Positions 34,475-45,880 of a DNA stretch of 64,000 bases are shown piece by piece. The DNA is from Arctopsyche grandis (lineage: Eukaryota; Arthropoda; Insecta; Trichoptera; Hydropsychidae), in contig NC_135361.1 of assembly GCF_051622035.1 (NCBI RefSeq), positions 28,451,205-28,515,204 on the forward strand, read 5' to 3'. The translations under genes were made by a program, and so were the position numbers. Position 1 is the stretch's first letter. Every line of letters starts with the position of its first letter. Under the pieces are notes generated by a model. That model made no database searches. It was not told where the DNA came from and saw only the letters and a program-made list of their open reading frames with translations.

Positions 34475-36244
34475 ATATTATATCACTTTATGTTTAATTA
34501 TGCATTGTCCTATTTAGTTATTTTAGTTTTCATTCTTTTCTTTCTCATTTGTTTGTCTATATGTACTAGATATATTATGTATTTTGTAAAAATCTATAAT
34601 ATATCTAGCCCAGCTTTATCCCCCCCTCCCCTCTCATTGGCTCTGAAAACACATGTTCATTTGTAGACGGACGGCTGGGTGAGCGTGCGGGGATGGAATG
34701 AGAGGGCATCACGGGGAGGGGGCGGGTGGGGTTGTGATGCGAATTGTTCGCAATGACTGTGAATGCTGAAACCGTTTGACTGATAAAAAGTGAAACAAGC
34801 TGATATGAAGCTTGTAAACAGCCTGGTGGCAGCATTACTAAAAAACATTTGACAACGCGCAAAATCATGGCACGCTATTTATTCGCAAATTTAACAACCA
34901 CAATTAAATCTACACTCAGGTTGAATCAAAGCGAACTTTTACCCTCACCAACGTCGAGTTATCCTGCGGCTATTATTAAGGATGGGAAGGAAGCTCGTTG
35001 ATTTTACGATTTAGGGTACAGAGAGAGATAGAGAGAAATGTGGGGGTGGGTTTCGTGACAACCCCTCGATGGTTATCAACATCCGCAAGGATGGTATTAA
35101 TTAATTCCGCGATAACGAATCCTCGGATTATTATACGGCGGGAAGTGTGCGCGAGTCCTGAAGGAGTTACGAGGATATCCTGTTTGTGTACACTGGATGT
35201 GTATGTGAGTCGGTTTCAATTGCAGTTTCTGGCTGAACAATCGCAATGGCCAATGTTTGTGATATATGCCCGAAGTTGGTCGCCAAATTTCGCATGGGAT
35301 CTGCATGTGGGTGGTGCTTAATATATTACGTATATATTTATATGTACATATGTGTCGGATAAAGGTAGGATCGTACGAATATATGTATATGTATGTTACA
35401 GGTGTATTTTAATGTCTCGTTGTGTGATGGTTAATGAAATAAGTGGTAATAATGGATATATATGTACATGTTGATAGTATCTCAAATTGTATGGCTCGAA
35501 GCTTTTAGCTTTGGAAAGTTTAAAGGTGAACGTTAAATAGCTTTAGAGGTACTTTGAAAGGATAGTTAGGATATGCAATTTTAAGTGGATTTTATACTAG
35601 ATTTATCGCTATTGATTTTGCAGATGTGTGTGTGTAATCTTTTAATCGCACGCTTTAATGAGTGATTTATATAAAATGTTTGCATTTTAATTTGTTTGTT
35701 TTATTATAATTGCATTATATTATATAGGCTGTCATTTTTCAGGTGGATGAAAATTGAAAAAACTCTTCAAATGGTTTTGACGCCTTTCAAAATTTATCTA
35801 TGGTACAGATTAAAGGATGTCTCGACAAAATCGCGCAACTCATATATGTATAAGCAAGAAAATAAATACAAAAAATAGTTTTATAAAATTAAAAACAGGT
35901 TTAATGTATAAGAAGAATCCATAGAACACAGCTATGATAATAAAAGCTTTTTTTTTTTTTTTTAAACATATACAGTTTTTTAACTTAATACTAAAAATAT
36001 GTATGATAGCGTGAAAAAACGCATTTTGAAATGCAACGTTTGAAACGCATTTGCACACTTAAATCGAATTTATTTTCGCTCGCAGCCGCTATGAGGCGCA
36101 CGAGTCGCGATGAATGTGGAGCGTTGAGCGTTGGCCATAACAAGCATATTGAATCACCATTATAATATAAACATTTTAAAATTTAATATAAAGCTTATGA
36201 GTGAAGTAAAAAGACAATGAAAACCTTTAAATGCAAATTTTATA
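34475..36244. other. Intergenic DNA without recognised genes
   Basis: A slightly GC-richer block at 34610-35320 carries frames on both strands (for example 34998-35321) that share no motif with any family I know. An old LTR or an exon of an unknown gene is possible but not supported. Confidence 0.4.
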
Positions 36245-36540
36245 AGATAGTGTGAAAAAGAAAAAGCTATAGGCTTTTACACAATTAAAATCAGACAAGA
36301 CGAGTGCGTGACGGAAAGTCAAACATGTAAGCCTACTAGCTATTAAACGTCAACATCTTCAAAAATTTTGCAAATTTAGAAGTGTTTATAACGATTATTT
36401 TTCACCATCGAACTATAAAAATCGATTGAAATTTCCATCGTTGACCAAATCGTGCAAAATGGCTAAGTTTCAAAACGATCGGAAGACTGTAAGAAATTTG
36501 GTACGAAAGTAAAACATATAAAAGCCTTGTAATAAAGTAA
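36245..36540 (+). mobile_element. MITE-like repeat, family B (diverged copy)
   Basis: Has TATAGGCTTTTACACAATTA, CACCATCGAACTATAAAAAT and TTGACCAAATCGTGCAAAAT followed by TCAAAACGATCGGAAGACTG. It keeps the order of motifs of the family with more changes. Confidence 0.6.
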
Positions 36541-36624
36541 GAATCGTTTATTTATTTTGAAAGTGTACTTTTAAATTTGTGCTGATATTATTTTAAATTT
36601 CGGACATATAATTATATATGTAAC

Positions 36625-36925
36625 TAACTAGCAGCACAGTGGTTAGCGTTTAATGCTTTCAACTGAGTGGTCACGGGTTTATTTCCTGGACCGGTGCTGC
36701 TGGCCGGACTTTGGATAAGTGACTCCAGGTCGATGGTTTCCTATCAAAGTTGGCCAATGTATCTGATTCCATTCAAACAAATTGGCAACCATGTCCTTTT
36801 TACAAACCTCTTTTATGTTTTTCGCACAATATTAAAATTTTCGGCATCTTGAATTTTCTGATTTATAAAATGCTGCAAAACTGTTATTCAAATTTGTCCA
36901 TAGATGTCTCTTAATGTTATGTAAA
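36625..36925 (+). mobile_element. SINE family A
   Basis: Head CAGCACAGTGGTTAGCGTTT with GGTTTATTTCC in place of the B box, body GACTCCAGGTCGATGGTTTC, GTTGGCCAATGTATCTGATT and a 3' segment ending CCATAGATGTCTC. Confidence 0.8.
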
Positions 36926-37302
36926 AATTGTTTATATCAGTGTGTGTTTGGGTATAAAATTAATAAATAAATAAGCAAGTGGATCAATATACATACATAC
37001 ATATGCATACAAGTACAAATAATTTTTTTCCAATTAAAAAAATTAATACGTAACGATTAGCATTTCATTAAACTAAGGGATCGTGTAAGTAGTATTAGCA
37101 TTAAAAATAAATTTATATTCTATTGATGGTTTAAACAATTATATTTAGTATGAGAATTTGTTCGAGCTAAGGGCTGAGGACAACCCTCTACCATTATATT
37201 AAGATATCACCAATTCGTCAATTGTATGACACCATCATGTATGACTCTTTCATTGTCACATGATGTGTAATCAATTAAAACGACTAACCAGTAGGGATAA
37301 GA

Positions 37303-37405
37303 CACACCATTGATTTGTGGCACACCTAATTTAATAAGTAGCACCATTGATTTGTGGCACACCTAATTAAATAAGTAACACCATTGATTTATGGTACACC
37401 TTAAG
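37303..37405. repeat. Tandem repeat, three units of about 42 bp
   Basis: The unit CACCATTGATTTGTGGCACA + CCTAATTTAATAAGTAG is present at about 37307, 37345 and 37380; the third is diverged and partial. Confidence 0.85.
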
Positions 37406-38137
37406 CACTGGACTAACCAAAATTGTACGACACGTGTCTTCAACACTTTTTTTTTTTAAAGAAGAGTAAATAAACTCGATACCGTTAGAATTCAAGTCCG
37501 TAATCAGCTCTTGTACTGAATATAATATAATATAAATCATTATTTTTTATTCAAACCGTTCGTCTGCAATTCTTTATTCTCGCGAGCCTGCTACTAGTTT
37601 ATCGCCGATGTGATAACTATCGGTTTGGCAAAAACGAGCATGGGTGCACATGGGTGGAGTTACGCTTGAGCAAACCTTCTATATATCTATTATATTAGGT
37701 AGTTGTTATTGGCAATGGTTTGGCGCTTCTGTCCCGGGACTACCTGGTGGCAGATGGCGCCTCGTCTGATGACGCAATCAGCTCAATGGCTCCCCGGGGT
37801 TTCTGGCAATTTCATCCGCCATTGGTCACCAGACCAAGCTCGAGACCTCCTCGGAACAATTCGGCCAGAAAATAAAACTTGACTTCAGAATCCATAATCA
37901 TACATTAAACAAGCGACGACAAGTTTAATCACATTCATTTATGTTGAATTTTAATCCAAATGAAAAAGTTTCAATTTTCCTTTATGTAATATATTTTTAC
38001 TTTGTCTAAAGTATCAACGTGGTTTTTATACATACATATATGCCATAGTGTAACGAAAGGTTGCCCTAAATCAACAACATGTTATCCAAATACATAATAT
38101 ATTTGAACATATCATATCATCATACATATATAGGTAC
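37406..38137. other. Unassigned DNA with a GC-richer block
   Basis: 37700-37880 is GC-rich with an AATAAAAC at its end and might be part of an LTR. I could not find paired ends or a duplication. Confidence 0.4.
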
Positions 38138-38602
38138 TCGTATATAATATCGCTATTACGTCTGTGTGTCTGTCTGTCTGAGATAACATACATACATATA
38201 TACGTTTCGATTCGACATACATATGTACGTCACAGCTAAACCACTGCGAAAACGTATATACGAATACAATAACAAAAGAAAAAAAAACTTCTATATATAC
38301 TGTTTGATACCAGTGTTTCCTCTTGGCAGAGAATTTATCGCCATCTATTGAAAATTTATTTAATTAATAATTTTTTCAATTGGTGTTGTATATTGTTTAT
38401 ATGCAGGTAGGAAGGTCGTTTTTACCTTTGTTCGTATTAAACAATTAAATATAAATTAAACATATTTAAAAGGTATTTCAAAAAAAAAATTGACCATGTG
38501 CAGATTTAATACAGGACCGTCACATTTCTTTTAATATTTTTTTATTTAATAACTTAATATGCCAACACCCATGCGATGATATTTCATCCGGTATAACACT
38601 AG
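38138..38602 (+). mobile_element. Non-autonomous Helitron, family 2 (copy 2)
   Basis: Starts TCGTATATAATATCGC and ends AACACTAG at 38602. A potential stem GATGA-TATT-TCATC lies before the end, and CTGTGTGTCTGTCTGTCTGA follows the 5' terminus. Homologous to 15184-15677. The base after CTAG is C, not T, so the flank has changed or the boundary is off. Confidence 0.65.
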
Positions 38603-38689
38603 CTGTACAATAAAGGTGTACAAACCTTATTACAAACCGCAAGCATATGTATTTATTGCAATAATCAACAAAATCGGAGTATATTATAA

Positions 38690-38885
38690 CAATTAAGCTA
38701 GAGAAATTGACAAATTCTTATAGGAAACGTATGATTCCGATATAACTACCACTCAAATATTACCCGCAGTGATAAACGTCTTCAAGAAAATTGAATAAAT
38801 TTTTCGATTCTAGACAGGGATTTGAATCCACGACCTCTCTACTGGTAAACTGTTTCTTAATCAGTGAGCTACGCTGTTGCAGTAT
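38690..38885 (-). mobile_element. SINE family A, diverged
   Basis: Minus-strand head TAGCTCACTGATTAAGAAAC with B-box-like GGATTCAAATCCC, then a body with CGTTTCCTATAAGAATTTGT. Confidence 0.65.
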
Positions 38886-39224
38886 TTTAAATATATTTAT
38901 AAAAATAAAGTGTCGCAGAGCTTTAATTAATATTTGCATTTCATTTTCTAATGCTGTCAGAAGTTGACGAGGTTCAAATCTCAATAAATAAATCACCATC
39001 TCATTATCGTTCTAAATGAATTTTGCTATCGAATTATAATTTTGTGTATAAAGTATTCAAAGATCGAAGATATTAATATGAAATTTATGACAGCCATGAT
39101 TTATTTTACACTATTTATAGATAAAATGTTATTTTCATGAGATATCTCTATACAATTGGAATAAAACTTGTACATACATATATATAAATTTATAGATTAT
39201 ATTTGAAATCATATTCAAATAGTA

Positions 39225-39480
39225 GGTGAGATAGTTTTGCCAATTTGATATGGAACCGTTTCTACAATAAAATCAGACAAATTTGCAAACTATGATAGAA
39301 AACAATTGACTTGGTGACTCAAATATCCAAGTCTGACCAGTAGCATTGCAGAAATACTCGGAATAAATTCTCTTCAAACTTAAATTTTACGTAAGTCTCA
39401 TGCTTGCTCAGTTCAACTATATATTTGTACATTATGTTGGCAGTGTTTTAACTGTAACGTATGTCGAATCGACACGACTA
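39225..39480 (-). mobile_element. SINE family A, diverged
   Basis: Minus-strand body TGTTTTCTATCATAGTTTGC, AAATTTGTCTGATTTTATTG and GAAACGGTTCC are retained. The head is hard to recognise. Confidence 0.65.
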
Positions 39481-39814
39481 TTATACTACGGAGAGCGTCA
39501 CTTACACACTCACACACACACACATACAAATTAAAGAGATTCTATAAATAAACACTGTAAATAACGAAAACTTTAAATAGTCTTAAGTTTAAAAAATAAA
39601 ATTAAGTAATAAAATTTTTTTTCATTGCTGGAAATATTTATACTAAATGCAGAAATATGTTGGCTTAAGAATCTACATATTTTAAATAAATTTAGTTTTA
39701 TAATTAAATTTTTTCCAGTTAATAATTATGTTTTTTTTTATACTTTGTACATAAATAAATTTCATATTAATAAAAAATAAATCAAATTGAACAAATTATT
39801 ATTACACATCATAT

Positions 39815-39857
39815 TGTTGCGTAGGGGTGGGTGGAGGATCCAAGTAAAAGGCCAACA
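39815..39857 (+). mobile_element. LTR fragment (TGTTGCG family), left piece
   Basis: TGTTGCGTAGGGGTGGGTGG and AAAAGGCCAA match the first 43 bp of the solo LTRs. The LTR resumes at about 40375 (TTTCACAGCATTTATTG) and runs to about 40615. Its 3' end is diverged or replaced. Confidence 0.75.
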
Positions 39858-40378
39858 TGTAGGCCAGACCTTGGTTAGTGACTCCAGTTCAATTTGTCTT
39901 CAGGACTCCAGGCCAGAGTTTGTCAATTTTTCTGATTTTCATTGAAACGGATCCTGTTAATTAGCACCTCCATTCCAATTTCTCTTGCAAATCTCAAGTT
40001 ATTCAGCGTCTTGAGGTTCGTTAATTTCTATAATAAAATGCAGTTTATACAAACTTTTAAAATGCAGTTTATACAAACGCAGTTTTACTTCTGAACACAG
40101 ATTCCGAATCCATTCACATATTTTATTTTATTTCATAGAATAAAATATGCAGATACAATGCAACAATACAATCAATACATTGTATAAATTGCTTGTATTG
40201 ATTGTATTGTTGTATTGTATCTGCATATTTTATTCTATGAAATAAAATAAAATATGTGAATGGATTCGGAATCTGTGTTCAGAAGTAAAACTGCGTACGC
40301 CCTTGCTTATGCTTTATTGCGGAAATGACATGAAAAAGTTGCTGTTTTGCAAAATACTTAATAATTCAAATCGTTTCA
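39858..40378 (+). repeat. Rearranged duplicate of the intron-1 segment 26222-26690
   Basis: Starts within a SINE (TGTAGGCCAGACCTTGG), follows the same 3' half (TTCAGCGTCTTGAGGTTCGT) and later repeats ATGGATTCGGAATCTGTGTT and CTTATGCTTTATTGCGGAAA, found at 26570-26645. It therefore duplicates both SINE and downstream unique DNA. It sits inside an LTR copy and contains a large inverted repeat (40078-40295). Confidence 0.8.
40078..40295. repeat. Near-perfect inverted repeat, 101-bp arms
   Basis: Arms 40078-40178 and 40195-40295 are reverse complements with one mismatch seen (GCAAC against GTTGT, near 40160/40212). The 16-nt spacer is ATTGTATAAATTGCTT. The right arm is in the orientation of the related DNA at 26468-26600 and the left arm is the inverted copy. 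Confidence 0.93.
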
Positions 40379-40615
40379 CAGCATTTATTGATGATTAAGG
40401 AGATACACGCACTGGCAGTGCTCAGTCCAGAATGACATGATATCGCCTACGTACCGCTTTATAAAAGGTAGATCTCTCAGGACGCCTAATCTGTTTACCT
40501 GTTGTATAGTCACGTATTCGGATATGTATTTCCACGACATTGTGTCTCCCCGTACCGATTCTGAGAAATAACTAATAACGGTCATTGTTTAGCCTAAATG
40601 CACTTAGTTAATCCG
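40375..40615 (+). mobile_element. LTR fragment (TGTTGCG family), right piece
   Basis: TTTCACAGCATTTATTG, AGTGCTCAGTCCAGAATG, TAGTCACGTATTCGGATATG and ATGCACTTAG follow the order of the solo LTRs at lower identity. Confidence 0.7.
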
Positions 40616-40799
40616 ATAACAGATATCCGTTGGTCTAAGTGCAATTCGCTCAATCCGCGGCGTACGTAACATTATTATATGTATAAAAATAATCTCTAAA
40701 ATACAAAAAAAATACATCATAATTTCAACAAGTAAGAATATTTGTTAATTATTATTTGATTTTTTTTAAATTAATATTTCAACTAACAATTAGGATACA

Positions 40800-41060
40800 A
40801 CTTTTTACATACCTCCTTTACGTTTCACTTACAATTACAATTCAGGAAAAAGTCTGCCTCTCCTCCGCCATTACGATGGTGCAAAAATATCGTGTAAGAC
40901 GCATTTGAAATTTGAATTTATGAAAAGTGCCTGACGTCTATCCAGTTCTTAGTTTTAAACATAGATGGCGGTAGTAAAATAAAATTATTGGTATTTTCAA
41001 TCAAAATAATAATTTTATATACAAATTTTAGAAGAGGTATGTTTTTAAAAAAAAAAATTC
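40800..41060 (-). mobile_element. MITE, family B, internally shorter
   Basis: The ends are ACATACCTC (about 40808) and GAGGTATGT (about 41033-41041). It contains GATGGCGGTAGTAAAATAAA like 29318-29650 but lacks the 50-bp conserved core. Confidence 0.72.
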
Positions 41061-41730
41061 TAGGCTTATTATTTAGCAAGGAAAAAAGCGGAGGGGGGGG
41101 GTCATAAAAATTGAACACCGACCTGGTTCTTTTTTATTTAGCACTACACCACTGTATATATCTATGTGAAAAATAAAATAAAATAAAATATGTATATGTA
41201 TAAAATGTGTATATACCTATATAAACATACGTTCCCAAATGTACGTGTCGTGGTAGCACTCTGATTAAGTCTGCGGCCGTGTGTACGCTCCGTATATTGA
41301 TGAACCGTTAGACAAACATGTCTGCCGCGCTCTCCCTTCCCGATATTCGGGGCTGGTAATTCCTGCAAATTTATTCAGAATTATTCAGCTCATACGCGTT
41401 TCGACTTACGTCGTGTTTGTTTCGAAAACAAGACGCCCGCTAATAAGCACTGCCGTCGTCGGTTTGTTACCCCTGGCGCGTGTCGCGACACAACTCGTAT
41501 CTCGCGAATTCCTAATTGGCCCGATACACACACCTCATTCGTATCGCATATTACATTATATGCGATTAGGTATGGATGCACGCTGGATCATGTCGCCGTG
41601 TGTCAAATTTCAATGTAGACCCATTTTCACGTAGAACATACATATGTATGTACATGCATTTGCTGTAAATCCGAGATCGGCTGTTGCATAGCAATAATAC
41701 CTGCAAATCGCTGCTTTGTAACAATGTACA
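41061..41730. other. Unassigned DNA
   Basis: 41260-41640 is CpG-rich, with open frames on both strands (41281-41634 +; 41390-41581 -), but no recognisable protein. Possibly an old LTR. Confidence 0.35.
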
Positions 41731-42850
41731 TATTTTTTATTTATTTTTTTATTTTACAAAATCAATTAATCAAGCACACTCGTCTAACAGATTGCTCCAA
41801 AGCGACGAGTATGCTAAAAAGATTAAGAAGTACAATAGGAAAAAATACAAGTTAAATAAAAAAATTATATATACAAATATACAAATTAAATAAGGAAAGG
41901 ATAACTAAATAAAACATGAAATCATAATAAAATCATAATTAAAAACACTAACTCAACCTTTCTAAATGGTCGCGACCTCCATAACTTAGGAATTGGTGCA
42001 GATAATGTAGAGAGACGTGACAAATGTCAATGGCTCCATCCAGTGAATTTTAGAAACGGAGGCCGCGAGGAATGGGAGAATAACTAAATGCCACAGTTCT
42101 AACCAAAGGAGTGTGAAAAAGGGGACGATGGTGGATCCATATCACACTCTCTGGAGCATGAAGGCCCAACTCAGCCAGGATACTTGATGAGGGCAACTTG
42201 ATGAGGGCAACACTCCTCCTGTGGTCAAGAGAAGTGTAGCTGACCATACCCATGACGAATTTTGAAGGATATAAGTATGGGTAAATCCCATATTGTTCCT
42301 TATAAAGCAGTCTGAGAAATCGTCTTTGGACAAGTTCAAGCTTCACAGATAGAGACTTAGTGTAAGGATTCCAGATTATAGAGGCGTATTCCAAGATACT
42401 CCTAACTAGAGCATTGTACAGCAATCTCAAAACAGCGGGATTATGGTAGTGTCGAGAATTACGAAAGACAAACCCAAGCATTCGTGAGGCAGAGGAACAC
42501 ACAGAGTCGATATGAACAGAGAAATTTAGGTCACTCTGGAATGCAACCCCAAGATCAACAGTTGAATCGATCCAGTTCAATAAAAAGTTACCAACAAGAT
42601 ATGGAAAGGTACGATCGGGCGTGGATCTGGATCTGGAGTAACACATAACCTTGCACTTGGAGACATTAAGAGGCAAACAGTTGGTTAACGACCAATCATG
42701 AAGAGCATTAAGATCATCTTGTGAAAGCTCACAAGAACGGTCAGAATCGAGACTCAAATAGAGCTTTAAATCATCAGCGTATAGTGAGAAACGACAATTG
42801 ACCAGTTTAATACTAATATCATTTACAAATAAATTGAATATATTTATTTT
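41731..42850 (-). mobile_element. 5'-truncated jockey/CR1-type LINE
   Basis: On the - strand the element runs from an RT fragment (42850-42050) through a 3' UTR to a hairpin at 41773-41815 (arms AGCACACTCGTC/GACGAGTATGCT) and an A-rich tail (T-rich at 41731-41756). It begins abruptly next to the SINE at 42858. Confidence 0.8.
42050..42850 (-). pseudogene. Reverse transcriptase palm/thumb and C-terminal domain
   Basis: The minus-strand frame begins NIFNLFVNDISIK...FSLYADDLKLY (motif C, YADD). It continues SQDDLNALHDWSLTNCLPLN, VSKCKVMCYSRSR, SVHIDSVCSSASRMLGFVFR, RLLYNALVRSILEYASIIWN and VQRRFLRLLYKEQYGIYPYL, ending in a stop at 42050. No internal frameshift is seen over about 265 codons. The endonuclease and RT N terminus are missing by 5' truncation, so it is a relic. 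It resembles the C-terminal part of ORF2 at 60547-61375. Confidence 0.85.
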
Positions 42851-42857
42851 TTACATA

Positions 42858-43290
42858 TATACCAGGAAGGCCTTACAGGTAACCCCAATGCGCCTTCCTG
42901 GCCAATTACAAACATTGCAGCATTTTTTTTATTATACAAGTCTCTGAATTACGAGACACTGAAAAACTCGCAAATTAACGAGACATCTATGAATTGTACA
43001 TAAATTTGATTGTACATTAATCAAACTCAAATAGTGGTGACATAGTAGGTAGGAAGGATATTTAGCCAATTTTACCGGGAACCGTTTCAACAATGAAATC
43101 AGAGAAAATTGGCAAACTCTGATAGGAAGCGATCAACCTGGAGTCATAAATATTCAGGTCTGACCAGCAGCACTACAGATATACTGAGAAAAATTCTTTT
43201 CAATCGAGGTCAGCTCATGGGATCGAACCCGGCGCCTCTCGACGCTAAGCAGAAGCTTAAAGACAGAGCTATGCTGCTGTCTATATTATT
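42858..43290 (-). mobile_element. SINE family A, full length
   Basis: Minus-strand head CAGCATAGCTCTGTCTTTAA with B box GGGTTCGATCCC, AATCGAGGTC-type linker, body GTTGATCGCTTCCTATCAGA and GTTTGCCAATTTTCTCTGAT, and tail hairpin at 42861-42901. About 430 bp. Confidence 0.88.
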
Positions 43291-43309
43291 AAATTATATA
43301 GTAATATAT

Positions 43310-43400
43310 TGTAGCGTATGCTCAAAGGAGCCGCCGTCATAATTGTTTCGAGGATTATCTCCAGGCTTAAGTGCAAGTCGGCTAACAATGAGAGAACCCC
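43310..43400 (-). mobile_element. LTR 3'-end fragment, TGTTGCG family
   Basis: TGTAGCGTATGCTCAAAGGA and GAGGATTATCTCCAGGCTTA are the reverse complement of the last 90 bp of the solo LTRs. Confidence 0.78.
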
Positions 43401-43619
43401 AAAAAAGGTAAGAAAAAAAACGACCTAAATACTGAAATGTAAACGATTTGTTAACTAGTCGTCAGTAGTGTACATATGTCATGGCGGATTGAGAAATAGA
43501 GAACGATTAAAAACAGTTGAACGAGTATTATATACTGCACTGCCCATGTCTCCGAACAACCAGATCCTACATCTATATATTATGTTTTAATATTTTAAGA
43601 CAGCTTATCATTGGTATTT

Positions 43620-43795
43620 CAGATAAAATTTCAATAATGATCAGATAAAATTGGCAAAATCTGATAAGAAACGATCGATTTGGAGTCACAAATACCCTCA
43701 AATCTAACCAGCAGTATGGCGGATCGAACCCACTGATCACTTGGTGCTAAACATATGTACATATACGCTAACATTAAGCCATACTGCTGGATAAT
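43620..43795 (-). mobile_element. SINE family A, 3'-truncated
   Basis: Minus-strand head CCAGCAGTATGGCTTAATGT, B-box-like GGGTTCGATCCGC, body AATCGATCGTTTCTTATCAG and TTTGCCAATTTTATCTGATC. Confidence 0.78.
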
Positions 43796-44354
43796 TTATA
43801 TTAATTTGATGATTTCGAATAGGATTTTCGGCTGTTTAAAGCTTAGCTCATCTATTTCGGCAATTAAGAATTTGGTATTTAATATGAATAGTGATATATT
43901 ACCACTATAAATATTTGATATCGTCGTCCCTTTCAGAAGCCATAATAAAATACAGTACTGTTGAAAATTGAACACCTTAATGGCCAACATACTTGTGGCA
44001 TCGTTTTTTTAACGACGTACGTGGTAATACAATATGACTGTTTTACCACGTTCAGTGCTTAAATTGCTTCAAATTTAAGCCCCGTAATTATAATTATTAT
44101 CTATTACGTGGTGGTGTCGTTCATTTGACGTTCACTGAAATGTGTGCCCCAATTTGGGAAGCGGTGCTCATAAATTCAAAAGTTCGTGTTACGAACGACA
44201 ATAATACGCTTAACATTTAAACTATATTTATTATCATCCATATACGTACATATATTCTTCCTAAAGCTGTTTATGTTAGTATTTTATTCGGTACTGAAAC
44301 TAATCGACGAATGCATCGTAATTAATAGATATAAGATGTATGGTGAACATAATT
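43796..44354. other. Intergenic DNA without recognised features
   Basis: AT-rich. GAAGCGGTGC and other CpG islets around 44000-44190 have no coding context. Confidence 0.5.
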
Positions 44355-44410
44355 TTTGTTTTTGATTTTCAAATGCTTTTTAATATTACTAAATTAGGTT
44401 CACAATATAT

Positions 44411-44544
<134 letters not shown>

Positions 44545-44692
44545 GTTACTGATCTACTGATCATTTTCTATTTTACAATTTTAATTTAATTTTGTTAGTA
44601 ATCATAGTATTATATTATTCTAATGTTAATATGTACAGCGTAATAGGACAAAGAGCTAAAAAACCTATTTACAATTCTTATAAATGCTCATA

Positions 44693-44964
44693 CTAAGCCC
44701 GCTTTAAAGGTCAAGGAATTTGACCCTTAAAGCCCTCAACATGACACCACCCCCCCAACGAATACAGTCTAAGAGACCCTTTCGTCGGAGAACGAGACGG
44801 TTGTTCATGAATATCGCACAAGAACAACCGCACATCACTGTTCTATTAAAAAAAAAACACACTGTACATAACCAAGTACAAAATAAACAACAACGCATGA
44901 ACACATAAAGCGCGCATGCATTGGGAAACAATACCTGAAATGTGCCGTGCGAATGCACGCACAC
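44693..44964. mobile_element. 272-bp insertion with 18-bp target duplication
   Basis: Flanked by TTCTTATAAATGCTCATA at 44675-44692 and 44965-44982. The related LINE copy has this sequence once, at about 10075-10092, giving a paralogous empty site. The insert starts CTAAGCCCGC and ends GCACGCACAC, with no obvious inverted repeats and no poly-A tail at either end. Part of it (44697-44880) recurs inverted at 11615-11805. Confidence 0.82.
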
Positions 44965-45600
44965 TTCTTATAAATGCTCATAATACATCTAATACATAAT
45001 ATTAATTAAAGACTCTCCAAAGGCGATGACCTAAAGCAGATTGTGTTTAGGTAATCTGTATTTATACCTGAAGGGTATAGACATTTTGTTGTAATCACCG
45101 AGAATCTTCACAAGTGTGTTAGTATGGTTATTAGTGATTCTGTCATAGAATCTACTGGTTAGTTTGTTAGTAATGTCTATAACAAATGGAATATTATTTT
45201 TGGCATGCAGTTTTTTCAACTTAGTATATATGGGTGTATTATAAATTATTTTTAGAGATTTATTTTGTATCATTTGGAGTTTGGAAAGATTAGTATTCGA
45301 GGCGTTATTCCATACAGGTGAGTGAACATAATTTAGTAATAATTTATTTATTTATTTATTTAAAGTTTGGACCGTTGTAGCATTACAGGAATTCCTAATG
45401 CGCCACAATGGTCAAAAATATAACAGAAAAGACAAGAAACAAAATAATAAATTAGACATAACAAAAACAAAACATATATATACACAAACAACTAAAAATA
45501 ATAATTATTATTATTATATATCGTTTATCGTCTTGAATTCATTCTATGTTTACAAGGTTTTTGTATTTCGTAATATTCTTTCTCGATTATGATTTTCAAG

Positions 45601-45880
45601 TTATGAATTCCATAAGTCCTCACCAGATAGAGTTTCAAAATTTGTCATCCGGACTGACCGAAACCAATCACGACAAGCAAATAATACACCACCACCACGT
45701 CGATTTACTCTATCGCGACGATGCAGCCTCCAGGAAGAATCAAAAAGTACAGCATCAAAAAATGATGAAGTCAACCACGTTTCCGTTAGTGCTACCATAT
45801 CATCACAAATATGTAGTAGAAACGGCTGAATTAAACGCAGCCAGCTTTGTCCTGAGACCTCGTGCATTTTGGTAATAAAT
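45601..45880 (-). pseudogene. N-terminal fragment of LINE endonuclease (ORF2)
   Basis: The frame reads ALTETWLTSSFFDAVLFDSS, then RHRRDR-like WRLHRRDRVNRRGGGVLFAC, the T-E-T-W and R-R-G-G-G-V-L motifs of apurinic-type LINE endonucleases. It closely parallels ORF2 residues at 63300-63150. It breaks off at a stop at 45601, and what follows is 3' UTR-like. Confidence 0.75.

Noticed and set aside
34998..35321. 107-residue + frame
   Set aside because: No motif, opposed by a minus-strand frame of similar length.
37303..37405. CRISPR-like repeats
   Set aside because: Direct tandem repeats without unique spacers, in a eukaryotic genome.
41281..41634. 117-residue + frame
   Set aside because: No recognised domain, overlapped by an equally open minus-strand frame; CpG-rich DNA makes chance frames likely.
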